From a virus, in the IMG/VR virus record IMGVR_UViG_3300044295_000303, positions 1 through 36,119 of that record: DNA of 36,119 bases. The stretch is one strand, 5' to 3'. Under the pieces are notes generated by a model. That model saw only the letters and a program-made list of their open reading frames with translations. It was not told the origin of the DNA and ran no database searches. The translations under genes and the position numbers were made by a program. Position 1 is the stretch's first letter. Every line of letters begins with the position of its first letter. Below are positions 1 through 8,419 of this stretch, in pieces.

Positions 1-2041
1 TGGCATCGGTCGTTCCGGTATCCCACACATAATCAAGGCCGGTGTTCGGGCCTGTTGCGCCGGTGTCACCACGCGGAATTGTAAAATTGAACGTGGCTGC
101 GCTGGAAGAACCTGCGTTTGTTACGCTGGCGCTTGACCCCGCCGCTCCTGTCGTGACGGTTCCAACCGCGATAGTAGCGGCGGAACCAGGTATGCCCGTG
201 TCGCCTTTGTCGCCAGCGTTCGCCTCTGCAACGCGCACGGTTCCCGTGATCGAGCCACGGCTAGCGCGAACCGTTACGGGTATTGTGTAATATGTCGTGT
301 TGTCCGTCAGCGCGCCGGTGATGTCAGCGACAAGTACGCCGGACGCATTGCCAACCTTGATCTTAGCGCGCGTGCTTGAAGTTGAATCGTCCCAAGTTGC
401 AATTTCATTGCCGAGCGAATTTGTGTCCGCGTCGCTCTTGTGTATAAAGATTTGGGTTACGCTGCCAAGCGAAGCGTTGTTGAACCGAATGTTTCCAGAG
501 CTAATGCCAGTTCCAGACGTGCCACTGTCAAACGTGTACTTAAACCCTGCGTCCGCACCATCAGCACCGGCATTCCCCTGAACGCCCTGCTGTCCTTGAG
601 GACCTTGCGTCTGGGCCACGTCGATAATTTGCACCCAACGGTGGGTTTCGTTGACAGACCCAAGGTTTGACGCCGCGCCAAGTGCTTGTGTTCCGGGGTT
701 GGTCTGCACCCAGTATTGCAACTTAAAGGTCTCGGTCGCATCAGTGACAGCGAACTCGTCGTTGATGACAAGATTGGTCTGCTCAGCGCCCGCCTGATCG
801 GCCGTTCCCGAATTGGAATAAAAGACCTTTGCGCTATCAACGGTCGAAATCCACCGGCAGCGCGAAGCGTTTGTCTGCCGGAAATTCATCACCGCCTGAA
901 CGCGATAGCGACCAGTTGGAAGCGTAACGACGTTTGACGCCAGCGACGCATTCGAACTGGCGCCGAGCGCTGTCGTGATCCGGTTGATGACCTCGGTGTT
1001 GAGAGGCGCGTCAGTCCACGCGCCAGTCGTCGCGCTGCCGCCGTTCGTGTTGGCTGCGGCGCTGAATGACCATTTGGCGTGACGCTGATAAGCCTGCGCC
1101 GGCGCCGTGATATTGGACATATCGGTCCAGGCGCTGGACCTGTACTGAGTAAGTAACGTCTCGCCTGTAATGTAGGCGACCCATCCGCAGTTGGTGGGCG
1201 GAGTCCACTTGATCCAACCGCCGTTCCCATTTGATTCAACAACGTCGTGTTGGGCGTATGAGGCCCATGCGCCGGTTGGAGTTCCAGAAATAATATATCG
1301 CGCGCCTGGAGTTGGGGAGGTCGGTGGCGCTGTCAGACGCGACGTGACCGAAAAAATAACGTTTGTCGAGCTGATGAACGGCGGGCTGTAGTCTTTGACC
1401 ACAAAGCCAGCCCCATTGCACACGATGGTGGCCGTCTGCCCCATTTGAGTGAGAGCAAATGAGGTCGTTGTTGACCCGCCTGGAAGCTCAATGGTTTGGC
1501 TGGAAACGGTATCAATGCGAACTTGATTGGCCGTTCCGTCGTGACGAAGTGTGCACCACCAGCCGTTGCCGAGCGTGACGGCGGATGTCAGCGTCACTGT
1601 GAACGTGCCGCCAGTGGAATCGCACTGCAGCAAATTGCCGTCGTGTGTGCTGTTGAGCGTAGTGGGTGATGTCAACGTCGTAACGTCGAACGACGCGGTG
1701 CCAGTGTCGGTGCCGAACAGCGACGTGTCTTGAGCACACTGCAGGTTATCAATGGTCTGGACCGTGACACCTGCGCTGGTCTTCACAATCAGCTTGACCG
1801 CAGCCGCGCCGGTGTAGACCGTCACCTTCGTGGACGATCCCGAGCCAGATACAGGCGCACCCGACGAATCAAGGTACACTGTGCTCCCGAGCGAGACGGT
1901 CAGCGCCTTGTCGGAATAGACGGCCTTGGGCGTGGAGGTTCCAGCTTCGTAGACCTCAACGTATCCGCCGCCGAGCGCAGCAAGGCTGTCCGTCGTCAGC
2001 TTTTGAGCTGGCGCGAAGATAAAACCGGCATCTTGAGGCAT
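1..2041 (-). CDS. Tail fibre/tail spike protein, C-terminus cut by the window edge
   Basis: The frame is open from an ATG at 2041-2039 to the left edge with no stop, so at least 680 residues are present and the C-terminus is missing. The N-terminus (MPQDAGFIFAPAQKLTT) followed by GGYVEVYEAGTSTPKAVYSD resembles the virion-binding head of podoviral tail fibres. Beta-rich Gly/Ser/Thr sequence follows. A short collagen-like stretch (QGPQGQQGVQGNAGADGA, complement of about 550-610) precedes a module beginning FKYTFDSGTSGTG; a second module of the same kind (LDYVWDTGTTDA) starts right at the edge. A GAGGG lies upstream of the ATG. It is the last late gene visible, after the ejection proteins, as expected for the receptor-binding fibre. 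The fibre role is an inference from these features and position; I recognise no specific homologue. Confidence 0.82.
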   Translation of the reverse strand, partial: MPQDAGFIFAPAQKLTTDSLAALGGGYVEVYEAGTSTPKAVYSDKALTVSLGSTVYLDSSGAPVSGSGSSTKVTVYTGAAAVKLIVKTSAGVTVQTIDNLQCAQDTSLFGTDTGTASFDVTTLTSPTTLNSTHDGNLLQCDSTGGTFTVTLTSAVTLGNGWWCTLRHDGTANQVRIDTVSSQTIELPGGSTTTSFALTQMGQTATIVCNGAGFVVKDYSPPFISSTNVIFSVTSRLTAPPTSPTPGARYIISGTPTGAWASYAQHDVVESNGNGGWIKWTPPTNCGWVAYITGETLLTQYRSSAWTDMSNITAPAQAYQRHAKWSFSAAANTNGGSATTGAWTDAPLNTEVINRITTALGASSNASLASNVVTLPTGRYRVQAVMNFRQTNASRCRWISTVDSAKVFYSNSGTADQAGAEQTNLVINDEFAVTDATETFKLQYWVQTNPGTQALGAASNLGSVNETHRWVQIIDVAQTQGPQGQQGVQGNAGADGADAGFKYTFDSGTSGTGISSGNIRFNNASLGSVTQIFIHKSDADTNSLGNEIATWDDSTSSTRAKIKVGNASGVLVADITGALTDNTTYYTIPVTVRASRGSITGTVRVAEANAGDKGDTGIPGSAATIAVGTVTTGAAGSSASVTNAGSSSAATFNFTIPRGDTGATGPNTGLDYVWDTGTTDA

Positions 2042-2091
2042 GGGGTAGCGTGTCCCTCAGAAGGGTACGCGGAACAAGGGTGGATGTAGGT

Positions 2092-3825
2092 TCAGGCGTC
2101 GCCGGGCTGCATCTTGCGCGCCCAGTCTGTTTGCTTGTTCTGATCGGATTGGAGGCCGCCAGCGACAGCGCCGCCGCCGATCATGCCGAGCAGGCCGTAC
2201 TTGCGAAGGATCTCAATCAAGTTGTCGTCAAACACGACGTAGTTGCGGCTTCCCTCACCTTGAGTGCGAGAGCCTTGGTCTAGGTACTTGATGCCGGGGA
2301 TGCCTGCTTCGCGAAGGCGCGCAGTAGCGGCGGCCTTGTCCGCGTATTCACCTGGGACCAATTGCCTGCTTTTGAGGATATTTGAACCAAGTGGGTCGGT
2401 CTTTGCGATGCCCGTGCTGCCGAGGCGCGGCCCTGCCGCCGCCGCTTCATCAAGCGTCGGAAAGATTTCTGATCGCCCCTTGTTGGTCAAAACCTGATAG
2501 CCGTCGCGAATTCCGTACTGCCTAAGCGCGCCCCTGACCTTCTCACTCTGCTGGCTTAGCGGCTTGTCCCAGTCCAAGAAGTCGTCAGGGGAGGCGTTGA
2601 TGCGGACCTCGTACATATGACCGGGGTGTTTAAAATCTTTTTCTGTATTCCTATATTTGTTAAGTGCTGAGTCAAAATCTCTTTGAGCCATTTTGAATGC
2701 TTCGTCGAATGTCTTGCCTTGTTTAATTTTGTTAGCGATGAATGCCGCTGGTGAGTCTAACGGATCTTCCGATATTTGACGTCCTTTGTAGTAAGATGGT
2801 CCGCTTAGATCATTTCTGTAGCTTCGGGCCACCCCTTCATTTTCAGCAAAATACAGCCCATGGCCATACGCCTGCGCTCCCTCTCCTGTTCCGATCTTGC
2901 TCATGTCGAAACGGTCGAAATCGTGCGGGGAACCGTGATAGGCTCTGATGCCGGGACGTTCAGCAGCGGCATTCGCAGCCGCCCCCACGGCAGCGCCAGG
3001 ACGGCCGCCGTTGGCGAATACGCCGCCCCCAGAACCGTCATCTAAAAAAGGTTTGAGCCGAGACGTATCAAATACAGCAATTTGATCGTGCAGCCCATTC
3101 GGTACGTTAACAGCACCGTTGTCGGCCTGAAGTTGAGGGAAGCGAACACTATCATACCCTTCGCGCTGTGCTTTATTCAAAACGTGAGTAACGGCATCAC
3201 CATGAAATGGCATTGGGCCGTCACCCATCAGTGAATAGCGCAGGTTTGGATACAATTGCTGCAATTCGCTAATCGCGGTATTCATGACATTCTTGTCAGC
3301 AACCAACTGCCTGCCTAAGTCGGCGTCGTACTGTCTGACGTTACCGTAAGTTTCGGCATACTCTCTCTGCGGCGTTAGCCAAACTTGTTTTGTATCGTGT
3401 GCGCCTTGACGTGGTTCTATAGCTGCCGGGTCAAACCGATTTTGGCTGCCGTGGTAGAGTCTCTGCTTTTCCCCCGACGCGTTGAGTGCTGCACCTTCTG
3501 GCCTGCCGCTCATGCCGATAGAGCCCCTTGGCCTCGGCGCAGCCAATCCCCCCACCATGGCAGCACCAGCCACGTTGAATGCATCCTCTGCACTTTGAGG
3601 ATTGCCGGACTCGTAACCCATCGACATCAGCCGGTTGAACGATTGAGCAGGCTGGACAAACAGAGCGTTACCCAATCCACCCACGGCATCGACAAGCATT
3701 CCAACGCCAGAGGTTGAAGAGTTGAGCTTGTCTGATAGGCCATAAAGGCCGTAGTCCCGCACCATATCCGCAAGATAGTTGCGGGGTTTGGCTTCGGGGC
3801 CTTGCTCTAGGTAACGATCGGCCAT
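2092..3825 (-). CDS. Virion-associated polyvalent-type protein with two ADP-ribosyltransferase-like domains
   Basis: 577 residues. After an N-terminal region with a helical, hydrophobic stretch (about 38-95), two ART-PolyVal-like units are visible. Unit 1 (about 123-260) has LYHGSQNRFD and ends DQIAVFDTSRLKP. Unit 2 (about 294-540) has RAYHGSPHDFDRFD, GEGAQAYGHGLYFAE and, at the end, NYVVFDDNLIEIL. A Gly-rich hydrophobic tail (LLGMIGGGAVAGG) follows. Such domains occur in phage 'polyvalent' proteins that are packaged and ejected to modify host targets; the target here is unknown. The ATG shares one base with the stop of the preceding ejection-type gene (TGATG), so it is translated with that module. 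Parts of the gene (about 2630-2790 and 3050-3450) are visibly AT-richer than its neighbours. ADP-ribosyltransferase activity is inferred from the family. Confidence 0.75.
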   Translation of the reverse strand: MADRYLEQGPEAKPRNYLADMVRDYGLYGLSDKLNSSTSGVGMLVDAVGGLGNALFVQPAQSFNRLMSMGYESGNPQSAEDAFNVAGAAMVGGLAAPRPRGSIGMSGRPEGAALNASGEKQRLYHGSQNRFDPAAIEPRQGAHDTKQVWLTPQREYAETYGNVRQYDADLGRQLVADKNVMNTAISELQQLYPNLRYSLMGDGPMPFHGDAVTHVLNKAQREGYDSVRFPQLQADNGAVNVPNGLHDQIAVFDTSRLKPFLDDGSGGGVFANGGRPGAAVGAAANAAAERPGIRAYHGSPHDFDRFDMSKIGTGEGAQAYGHGLYFAENEGVARSYRNDLSGPSYYKGRQISEDPLDSPAAFIANKIKQGKTFDEAFKMAQRDFDSALNKYRNTEKDFKHPGHMYEVRINASPDDFLDWDKPLSQQSEKVRGALRQYGIRDGYQVLTNKGRSEIFPTLDEAAAAGPRLGSTGIAKTDPLGSNILKSRQLVPGEYADKAAATARLREAGIPGIKYLDQGSRTQGEGSRNYVVFDDNLIEILRKYGLLGMIGGGAVAGGLQSDQNKQTDWARKMQPGDA

Positions 3826-6197
3826 CAGCGCTTATCCCACGGTGCGGGCTTTGGATCGGGCGGGGTGTCCCTGTACGGGCTTCTTGGCCAGTTTTGATTG
3901 TATGGCATCACTTGCGGAGTCGGCGGGATCGGCAATTCCATCTGCGCAGATGGGGGGCGTTGGCCGCTACGGGATTGCTGTTGTTGCTGTGCGACTTGTT
4001 GGGCCTGCTGTGTCTGCGCTGCCGTTGCCGCGGTCGCTGCATTCTGCCGAGCCAGTTGGCCGGCGTAGTGATCCATGATTGCCTTAAAGTGGCTTGCCCG
4101 TTCCGGTCCCATACGGGACTCGATATTCTTGATAATTTCGTCGAGCTGGGCTCGATCCGACGTGAACAGCTTTTTGGCTAGCTCTGTCGCCGTGTCCGCC
4201 CGGAAGCCGCCGACCTTCTCAATCACGGTCTGCAGAACCTTAAACCCTGCTTCACGGGCTGACCTCGAAGACCTGATGAGATCAATGGCATCGTCCATTT
4301 GGTTGAAGGCTTCGTCGTCTGCGGCTCGCTGCTGGGTTTTAGAGTTGCCGAACACCTCGTTGTTTGTGCGGGTTGTCATGTTTTCGGTTTGGATGTTCCG
4401 GCCCAGGCGCATGGCAGCGTCTTGCGGGCCAAGTTCCATAAGCAGTTCTTGGACGCGCGGCGTCTGGAAAATCTGCGTCACGTCGCTGCCGCGTTTTTGC
4501 CGTGCCATCTGCTTTTCCAGATCATCGGCAATGCCAATGCGGAACATCTGCTGCTCTCCAGCCGTCAAACCGCGATATGCATCCGCCGACACCTCAGAGC
4601 CTTCCTTCAGCGCGCTGCGCCCCATTTCGAGCGCGCGCCGCATGGACGCGGCCGAACTGTAGATGTCCCGCGCTTTCCGGTAGGTCTCTCCGATGTTGCC
4701 GAATTGAATCGCATCGACAGCATCAAGCAACTCGTTCTTGAATGCGTTGAGTTCGCCGCCAAGCCGCCGGTTTCGGCCTACCGGCGACTTCATCAAAGCG
4801 CCGATTTTCTCGTCAAGCAGTTCCTTGCCGTCCTGGAACCGCTTCAGGCTCGACACCGTGCCCGCCGGCGTCTTGAAGATGGCAACCGCGCTCTGAACGA
4901 CCTTCGCAATTGGGCGAAGCTGCTCAGGGTCCTGTGCACGTGCGGTCCACTTCTGCAGCACGCTATCGACCACGGGCGCGATGTTGACGCCCGATGCCGC
5001 CTTGTATGCCGCCTGATACTCGGGGCCTGATTTGGTTTTCTGAACGTCGATAAGGTCCTGATCGACGCGATAGGCCGAGCGCTCAGGGACTCGAAGGAAC
5101 GAGCGGACGTTCGTCTTCATCCGCTCGAACATGCCCATCGGCGGATCGATGGGGGACGGAGCCTCCATAAACTGCCGCGTCGGGATGCCGCTGTTTTCGG
5201 GCATCCCTTCAAGGGGCGTGATGCCGGTCTGCCGCCCAGCAACAAACCTCTGCCCACGGTTTGCGGCCTCGACGTTCTGCCGGACTACCGAACCTGCGAG
5301 CCGTTGCAAGCTGGGATCAGTATCGACCAGAGCGAGGGGAGACAAGCCGCCGATCGCGTCAATATCTGATCGCTCAATGCGCGCGCCAATTTCGCCCGGC
5401 TTTACGCCAGCAGAACTGAGCTTGTTTGCGAGATGCTGATACGCTGCCGCCTCCGGTCCCGTGATCGGCGGCGGAGGTTCACCAGCGGCCAGCGTCGGGT
5501 TGACGGCAGCACCAGCGGATTGCGGCCTTCCTTCGGCGTCAACGGCCTGCTGTGCTCTGTAGCGAGCAACCAGCGGGCTTCGGGTGTAGGCATCAGCAAC
5601 ACGCGCGCCGCCAGCAGCCACGGCGAACGGCGCGATGCCTCCAGCCACGCCGCCGATAAACTCGCCGAGCGGCCCTGTTTCCATGTCGCGGGCCAATTGC
5701 TGCCCGACACCTGCGCCAGTGCTCGCAATCACATCGCCCGCAACGGTAGCGCCTGGGGCTGTGCGGTAGGCATCAACCATGCGCTGGCCGACTTGGCCGA
5801 TCGCCGTCTGTGCTACCGGTCCGGCTGCCTGTTGCGCCTTTGCTGCCATGCCTATCATGGGGAGCGCTGAAGCGCCGATAGCTTGCCCCACAGAATTAGC
5901 GTAGTTTCCTGCCGTGGTCTGCGGCTGCGCCTGGGGGCTTGTCAGAAATTCGGAAACCGGATTGTTGTTGAACTTGAACCGGTCGCCTTGACCTGGGGCA
6001 ACAAGGTTGACCGCTCCCCCCAAAAGTTCTCCAGGAATTGAAATGAGCGTGTTTAGGCCGCGATTGAACCCGCGCACGCTCTGCTCGCCCACATCCAACA
6101 AGACGCTAGGCCCGCCTTGTGGCGCTACGCGAAACTCCGCCCAAGGATCTGCAGACGCTGCCGGTTGGGTGCGAAATTCTGCCCAAGGATCAGCCAT
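3825..6197 (-). CDS. Large internal virion / DNA ejection protein
   Basis: 790 residues, the largest protein here. The N-terminus carries the heptapeptide DPWAEFR twice (residues 3-9 and 17-23), a pattern seen in podoviral internal virion proteins. Hydrophobic Ala/Gly-rich segments lie at about 100-200, followed by long helical charged regions. A Gln/Ala-rich, low-complexity stretch (TAAQTQQAQQVAQQQQQ) lies close to a Pro-rich C-terminus. It occupies the place of P22 gp16 (609 residues in P22), third in the ejection cassette. Start and stop each share one base with the neighbouring genes (TGATG), indicating translational coupling. No peptidoglycan hydrolase motif is evident. The ejection role is inferred from position and composition. 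Confidence 0.65.
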   Translation of the reverse strand: MADPWAEFRTQPAASADPWAEFRVAPQGGPSVLLDVGEQSVRGFNRGLNTLISIPGELLGGAVNLVAPGQGDRFKFNNNPVSEFLTSPQAQPQTTAGNYANSVGQAIGASALPMIGMAAKAQQAAGPVAQTAIGQVGQRMVDAYRTAPGATVAGDVIASTGAGVGQQLARDMETGPLGEFIGGVAGGIAPFAVAAGGARVADAYTRSPLVARYRAQQAVDAEGRPQSAGAAVNPTLAAGEPPPPITGPEAAAYQHLANKLSSAGVKPGEIGARIERSDIDAIGGLSPLALVDTDPSLQRLAGSVVRQNVEAANRGQRFVAGRQTGITPLEGMPENSGIPTRQFMEAPSPIDPPMGMFERMKTNVRSFLRVPERSAYRVDQDLIDVQKTKSGPEYQAAYKAASGVNIAPVVDSVLQKWTARAQDPEQLRPIAKVVQSAVAIFKTPAGTVSSLKRFQDGKELLDEKIGALMKSPVGRNRRLGGELNAFKNELLDAVDAIQFGNIGETYRKARDIYSSAASMRRALEMGRSALKEGSEVSADAYRGLTAGEQQMFRIGIADDLEKQMARQKRGSDVTQIFQTPRVQELLMELGPQDAAMRLGRNIQTENMTTRTNNEVFGNSKTQQRAADDEAFNQMDDAIDLIRSSRSAREAGFKVLQTVIEKVGGFRADTATELAKKLFTSDRAQLDEIIKNIESRMGPERASHFKAIMDHYAGQLARQNAATAATAAQTQQAQQVAQQQQQSRSGQRPPSAQMELPIPPTPQVMPYNQNWPRSPYRDTPPDPKPAPWDKR

Positions 6198-7480
6198 CAG
6201 GGAACCCGCCCTTGTGTGCCATCGGGAAGAATAATTGGTGTCCCGCTAGGAAGCCTGCGCGCCTCATCGGGTGACGTAACGCGAACAGCGCCTTGCGGTG
6301 CAGGACGACCACCACGCCGCGCATCTTGCTCGCGCATGCGCTGGCCCATCTCAGCGTCAAAGTTGGGTGCCATTCGCTCAAAGAACCCGCCAGACGAAGC
6401 GCGCAGTTTTCTAGCCTCCGCCACGCGGCGCTCCAGCTTTTGCCTTTGCACTTCGGCGCTATCGCCCGGCTGCGGAAAGTATGTCGGGAAGTACAGTTCC
6501 CATTCCGTGTTCGTGACCGCCGCGCCCGTATCTTTACGGAGAAGCGCTGCAATCCACTCTCGCGCACCGGCTTGATAATTTCTAAACGCTTCTGAATTTG
6601 TCATGTTGGCTACGAACCCGCTGTCCGGCCACCACGCATTGGCCTTGCGTCCCGGATTGTAAATGGGATTGTCAGGCGTGCCGATGTTGCCGCGCATCAT
6701 GATCTCAGCGCGCCCCATGCGTTCGGCCCAGATCGCATCCTTCGTCTGATACTCCTTCGGATCGTCGTCTTTGTTCAGGATTTTGACCGCGCCTTTTTCG
6801 TCTCCCAACGCGAGCGCCTGCGCTGCTTTTTGCCGCCGTTCAGCTTCAGATTGCGCGCGCGGGATGGCAGGATTGACTAGCCCTTGGTATGGATCGGACG
6901 GAATTGCAGATTGAGGCGCGATTGTCTGTGGGGACGGCGCAGGCGTAGCTTGTGGCTCAGACCCCATCGGTCGGGCCGGATCGTTGTTGATGTAACCATT
7001 TACTGGCCCGACCGATTGGCTAGGCTGATCCGTCACCAATCCGAGCGCCCGTGCTCGCTCATTCAATTGTTGACGTTCAACTTCTGACTTTGCGGACAGC
7101 AGGCGCACTTGCAATTCGTGCTGAAGCCTTGCCATGCGTTCTGCCTGGGCATTTGCTCCTAGCATCTGGCCGGTCTGCGCCTGCGTCTGGGCGATCTGTG
7201 CGTTCTTCGCCTTAAGGTCCAACGGGAACATCTGCGCCCGCTCGCCTTCCTCGCGCGTAAACCGCTGCTGATCCATTCCATACCGGCCCTTTTCGAGCCC
7301 GAACCGGTCTTGCTGCAACTGCATCAGCTTGTTCTGGCGTTCGTTCTCGACTTCTTGCTGCAAATTCTGCCGATAGTCTTTCATCCCTGCTATTAGCGGG
7401 TTGATGAAGTTGCTGGCGTCAGCGGGTTGGAAATCCCATCCGCCGCGGGGGAACAGCGAGGCGAGCGCGTTTTGTGTCAT
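6197..7480 (-). CDS. Probable internal virion / ejection protein (coiled-coil)
   Basis: 427 residues. Residues about 30-140 are Gln/Glu/Arg-rich and strongly helical (for example LMQLQQDRFGLEKGRYGMDQ), likely coiled coil. A Pro-rich linker follows, then a mixed domain. The C-terminus ends with DEARRLPSGTPIILPDGTQG, a short tail motif recurrent in phage structural proteins. It lies between a smaller ejection-type gene and the 790-residue ejection protein, matching P22 gp20 by order (471 residues in P22). Its stop overlaps the next start by one base. No enzymatic motif is visible; function is inferred from synteny. Confidence 0.6.
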   Translation of the reverse strand: MTQNALASLFPRGGWDFQPADASNFINPLIAGMKDYRQNLQQEVENERQNKLMQLQQDRFGLEKGRYGMDQQRFTREEGERAQMFPLDLKAKNAQIAQTQAQTGQMLGANAQAERMARLQHELQVRLLSAKSEVERQQLNERARALGLVTDQPSQSVGPVNGYINNDPARPMGSEPQATPAPSPQTIAPQSAIPSDPYQGLVNPAIPRAQSEAERRQKAAQALALGDEKGAVKILNKDDDPKEYQTKDAIWAERMGRAEIMMRGNIGTPDNPIYNPGRKANAWWPDSGFVANMTNSEAFRNYQAGAREWIAALLRKDTGAAVTNTEWELYFPTYFPQPGDSAEVQRQKLERRVAEARKLRASSGGFFERMAPNFDAEMGQRMREQDARRGGRPAPQGAVRVTSPDEARRLPSGTPIILPDGTQGRVP

Positions 7481-7483
7481 GTT

Positions 7484-8272
7484 TCAGCCCCAAGGCCGGC
7501 GCGGGTCAGGCGCGTAACCGCCAGACGGCATAGATGATGAACCCCATGCTTCGTTTGTGTCGGGGTTGTACCACGTTGAATTTCCGCCGCCGCCACCGCC
7601 CTTCCCGATGCTTCCGAACGAAGTCGGCGGCATACCCATGGCCATCTGCGCGGCTCCACCAGCGATGGCGAGCAAATTGTTGACGCCGCCTTGCTTAGCT
7701 TTCGATGCCGCCATCGTCGCATTAGTGTCGTTGCTCACCAGTGCGTTGCCGAGGCCGATGGACCTGTCAGCCATGCCGCCATAGTATTGACCGGCAGCAC
7801 CAGCTTGCGCGCCAGCGACACCAAGACCCTGCTGTCCAAGCTGCATCAAGCGGTTCTGGTAGTCGCCCCAGTCCTTGTCGAAGCGATCCATCGTGAGGCG
7901 TCCAGCGCCGTACATGGCCGCGCCAGAGTTCACGCCGGACGGGCTTGCGTTGTACTTGCGATAGAGCTGGGCAAGTTGGTTCTGCGTCTGCTGAGTGCGA
8001 TACGCACCCGCCGGGTCGTTGACGTAGCCCTCTTGAAACTGCCGGTCGCGAGCCGCTTGGCCGTTGAGCCCAAGGGTGTTTGTGTACGCTGTCTGCCCGG
8101 CGTTTCCAGCCTCAGCATAGGGCTTATAGAAGCCCATCTGCGTATCGTAGCCCTGCTTGGCGTAGTCGTTCGCCTGTCCGTAGCTGGACGTAAGCTGGCC
8201 TCGGTTGCGCTCGCCAAGCTGCGTTGCAGCCCGTGCGCTGTCGTTGCCCATCAGCGAGGAAAACAGACCCAT
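7484..8272 (-). CDS. Internal virion protein (first ejection-type protein)
   Basis: 262 residues from ATG 8272. This start was chosen because GGAGG lies seven bases upstream and the ATG overlaps the stop of the preceding 48-residue gene (TAATG); an upstream in-frame start at 8341 lacks this support. The protein begins MGLFSSLMGNDSARAA and is rich in Gly, Ala, Gln and Tyr. It has a helical middle (LYRKYNASPSGVNSGAAMYG) and a hydrophobic stretch near LLAIAGGAAQMAMG, the style of small podoviral ejection proteins. It is first of three large genes in the ejection cassette, the position of P22 gp7/gp14. Function is inferred from position and composition. Confidence 0.62.
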   Translation of the reverse strand: MGLFSSLMGNDSARAATQLGERNRGQLTSSYGQANDYAKQGYDTQMGFYKPYAEAGNAGQTAYTNTLGLNGQAARDRQFQEGYVNDPAGAYRTQQTQNQLAQLYRKYNASPSGVNSGAAMYGAGRLTMDRFDKDWGDYQNRLMQLGQQGLGVAGAQAGAAGQYYGGMADRSIGLGNALVSNDTNATMAASKAKQGGVNNLLAIAGGAAQMAMGMPPTSFGSIGKGGGGGGNSTWYNPDTNEAWGSSSMPSGGYAPDPRRPWG

Positions 8273-8418
8273 TATGGAGCCTCCAAAGCCGCTATGCGGG
8301 TTTCGAGTTCTTTGATCTTGGCCTCCAGGGCCTTGATCCATCGTTGCATGTCGGTCGTCAACTTTTTGTCTTCAGCGACAACCGGGGCGTTGATTGGGGC
8401 GGGGCTCAGCGTTGCCAT
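8272..8418 (-). CDS. 48-residue coiled-coil micro-protein between gp10-like and ejection genes
   Basis: ATG 8418 follows the stop of the gp10-like gene by one base; its TAA overlaps the next ATG (TAATG). The gene thus fills the gap exactly, which argues that it is translated. The first 15 residues are Pro/Ala-rich (MATLSPAPINAPVVAED). The rest is a heptad-patterned helix (WIKALEAKIKELETRIAALE). It lies where P22 encodes its trimeric coiled-coil tail needle gp26 (233 residues). A miniature needle or plug is possible but speculative. Confidence 0.6.
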   Translation of the reverse strand: MATLSPAPINAPVVAEDKKLTTDMQRWIKALEAKIKELETRIAALEAP

Positions 8419-8419
8419 G

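Noticed and set aside
457-1739. Several short minus-strand frames at the left edge
   Set aside because: They are out of phase with the open tail-fibre frame that covers the whole stretch from 2041.
4299-5030. Plus-strand reading frame of 243 codons
   Set aside because: Lies opposite the large ejection protein gene; composition is that of a shadow frame.
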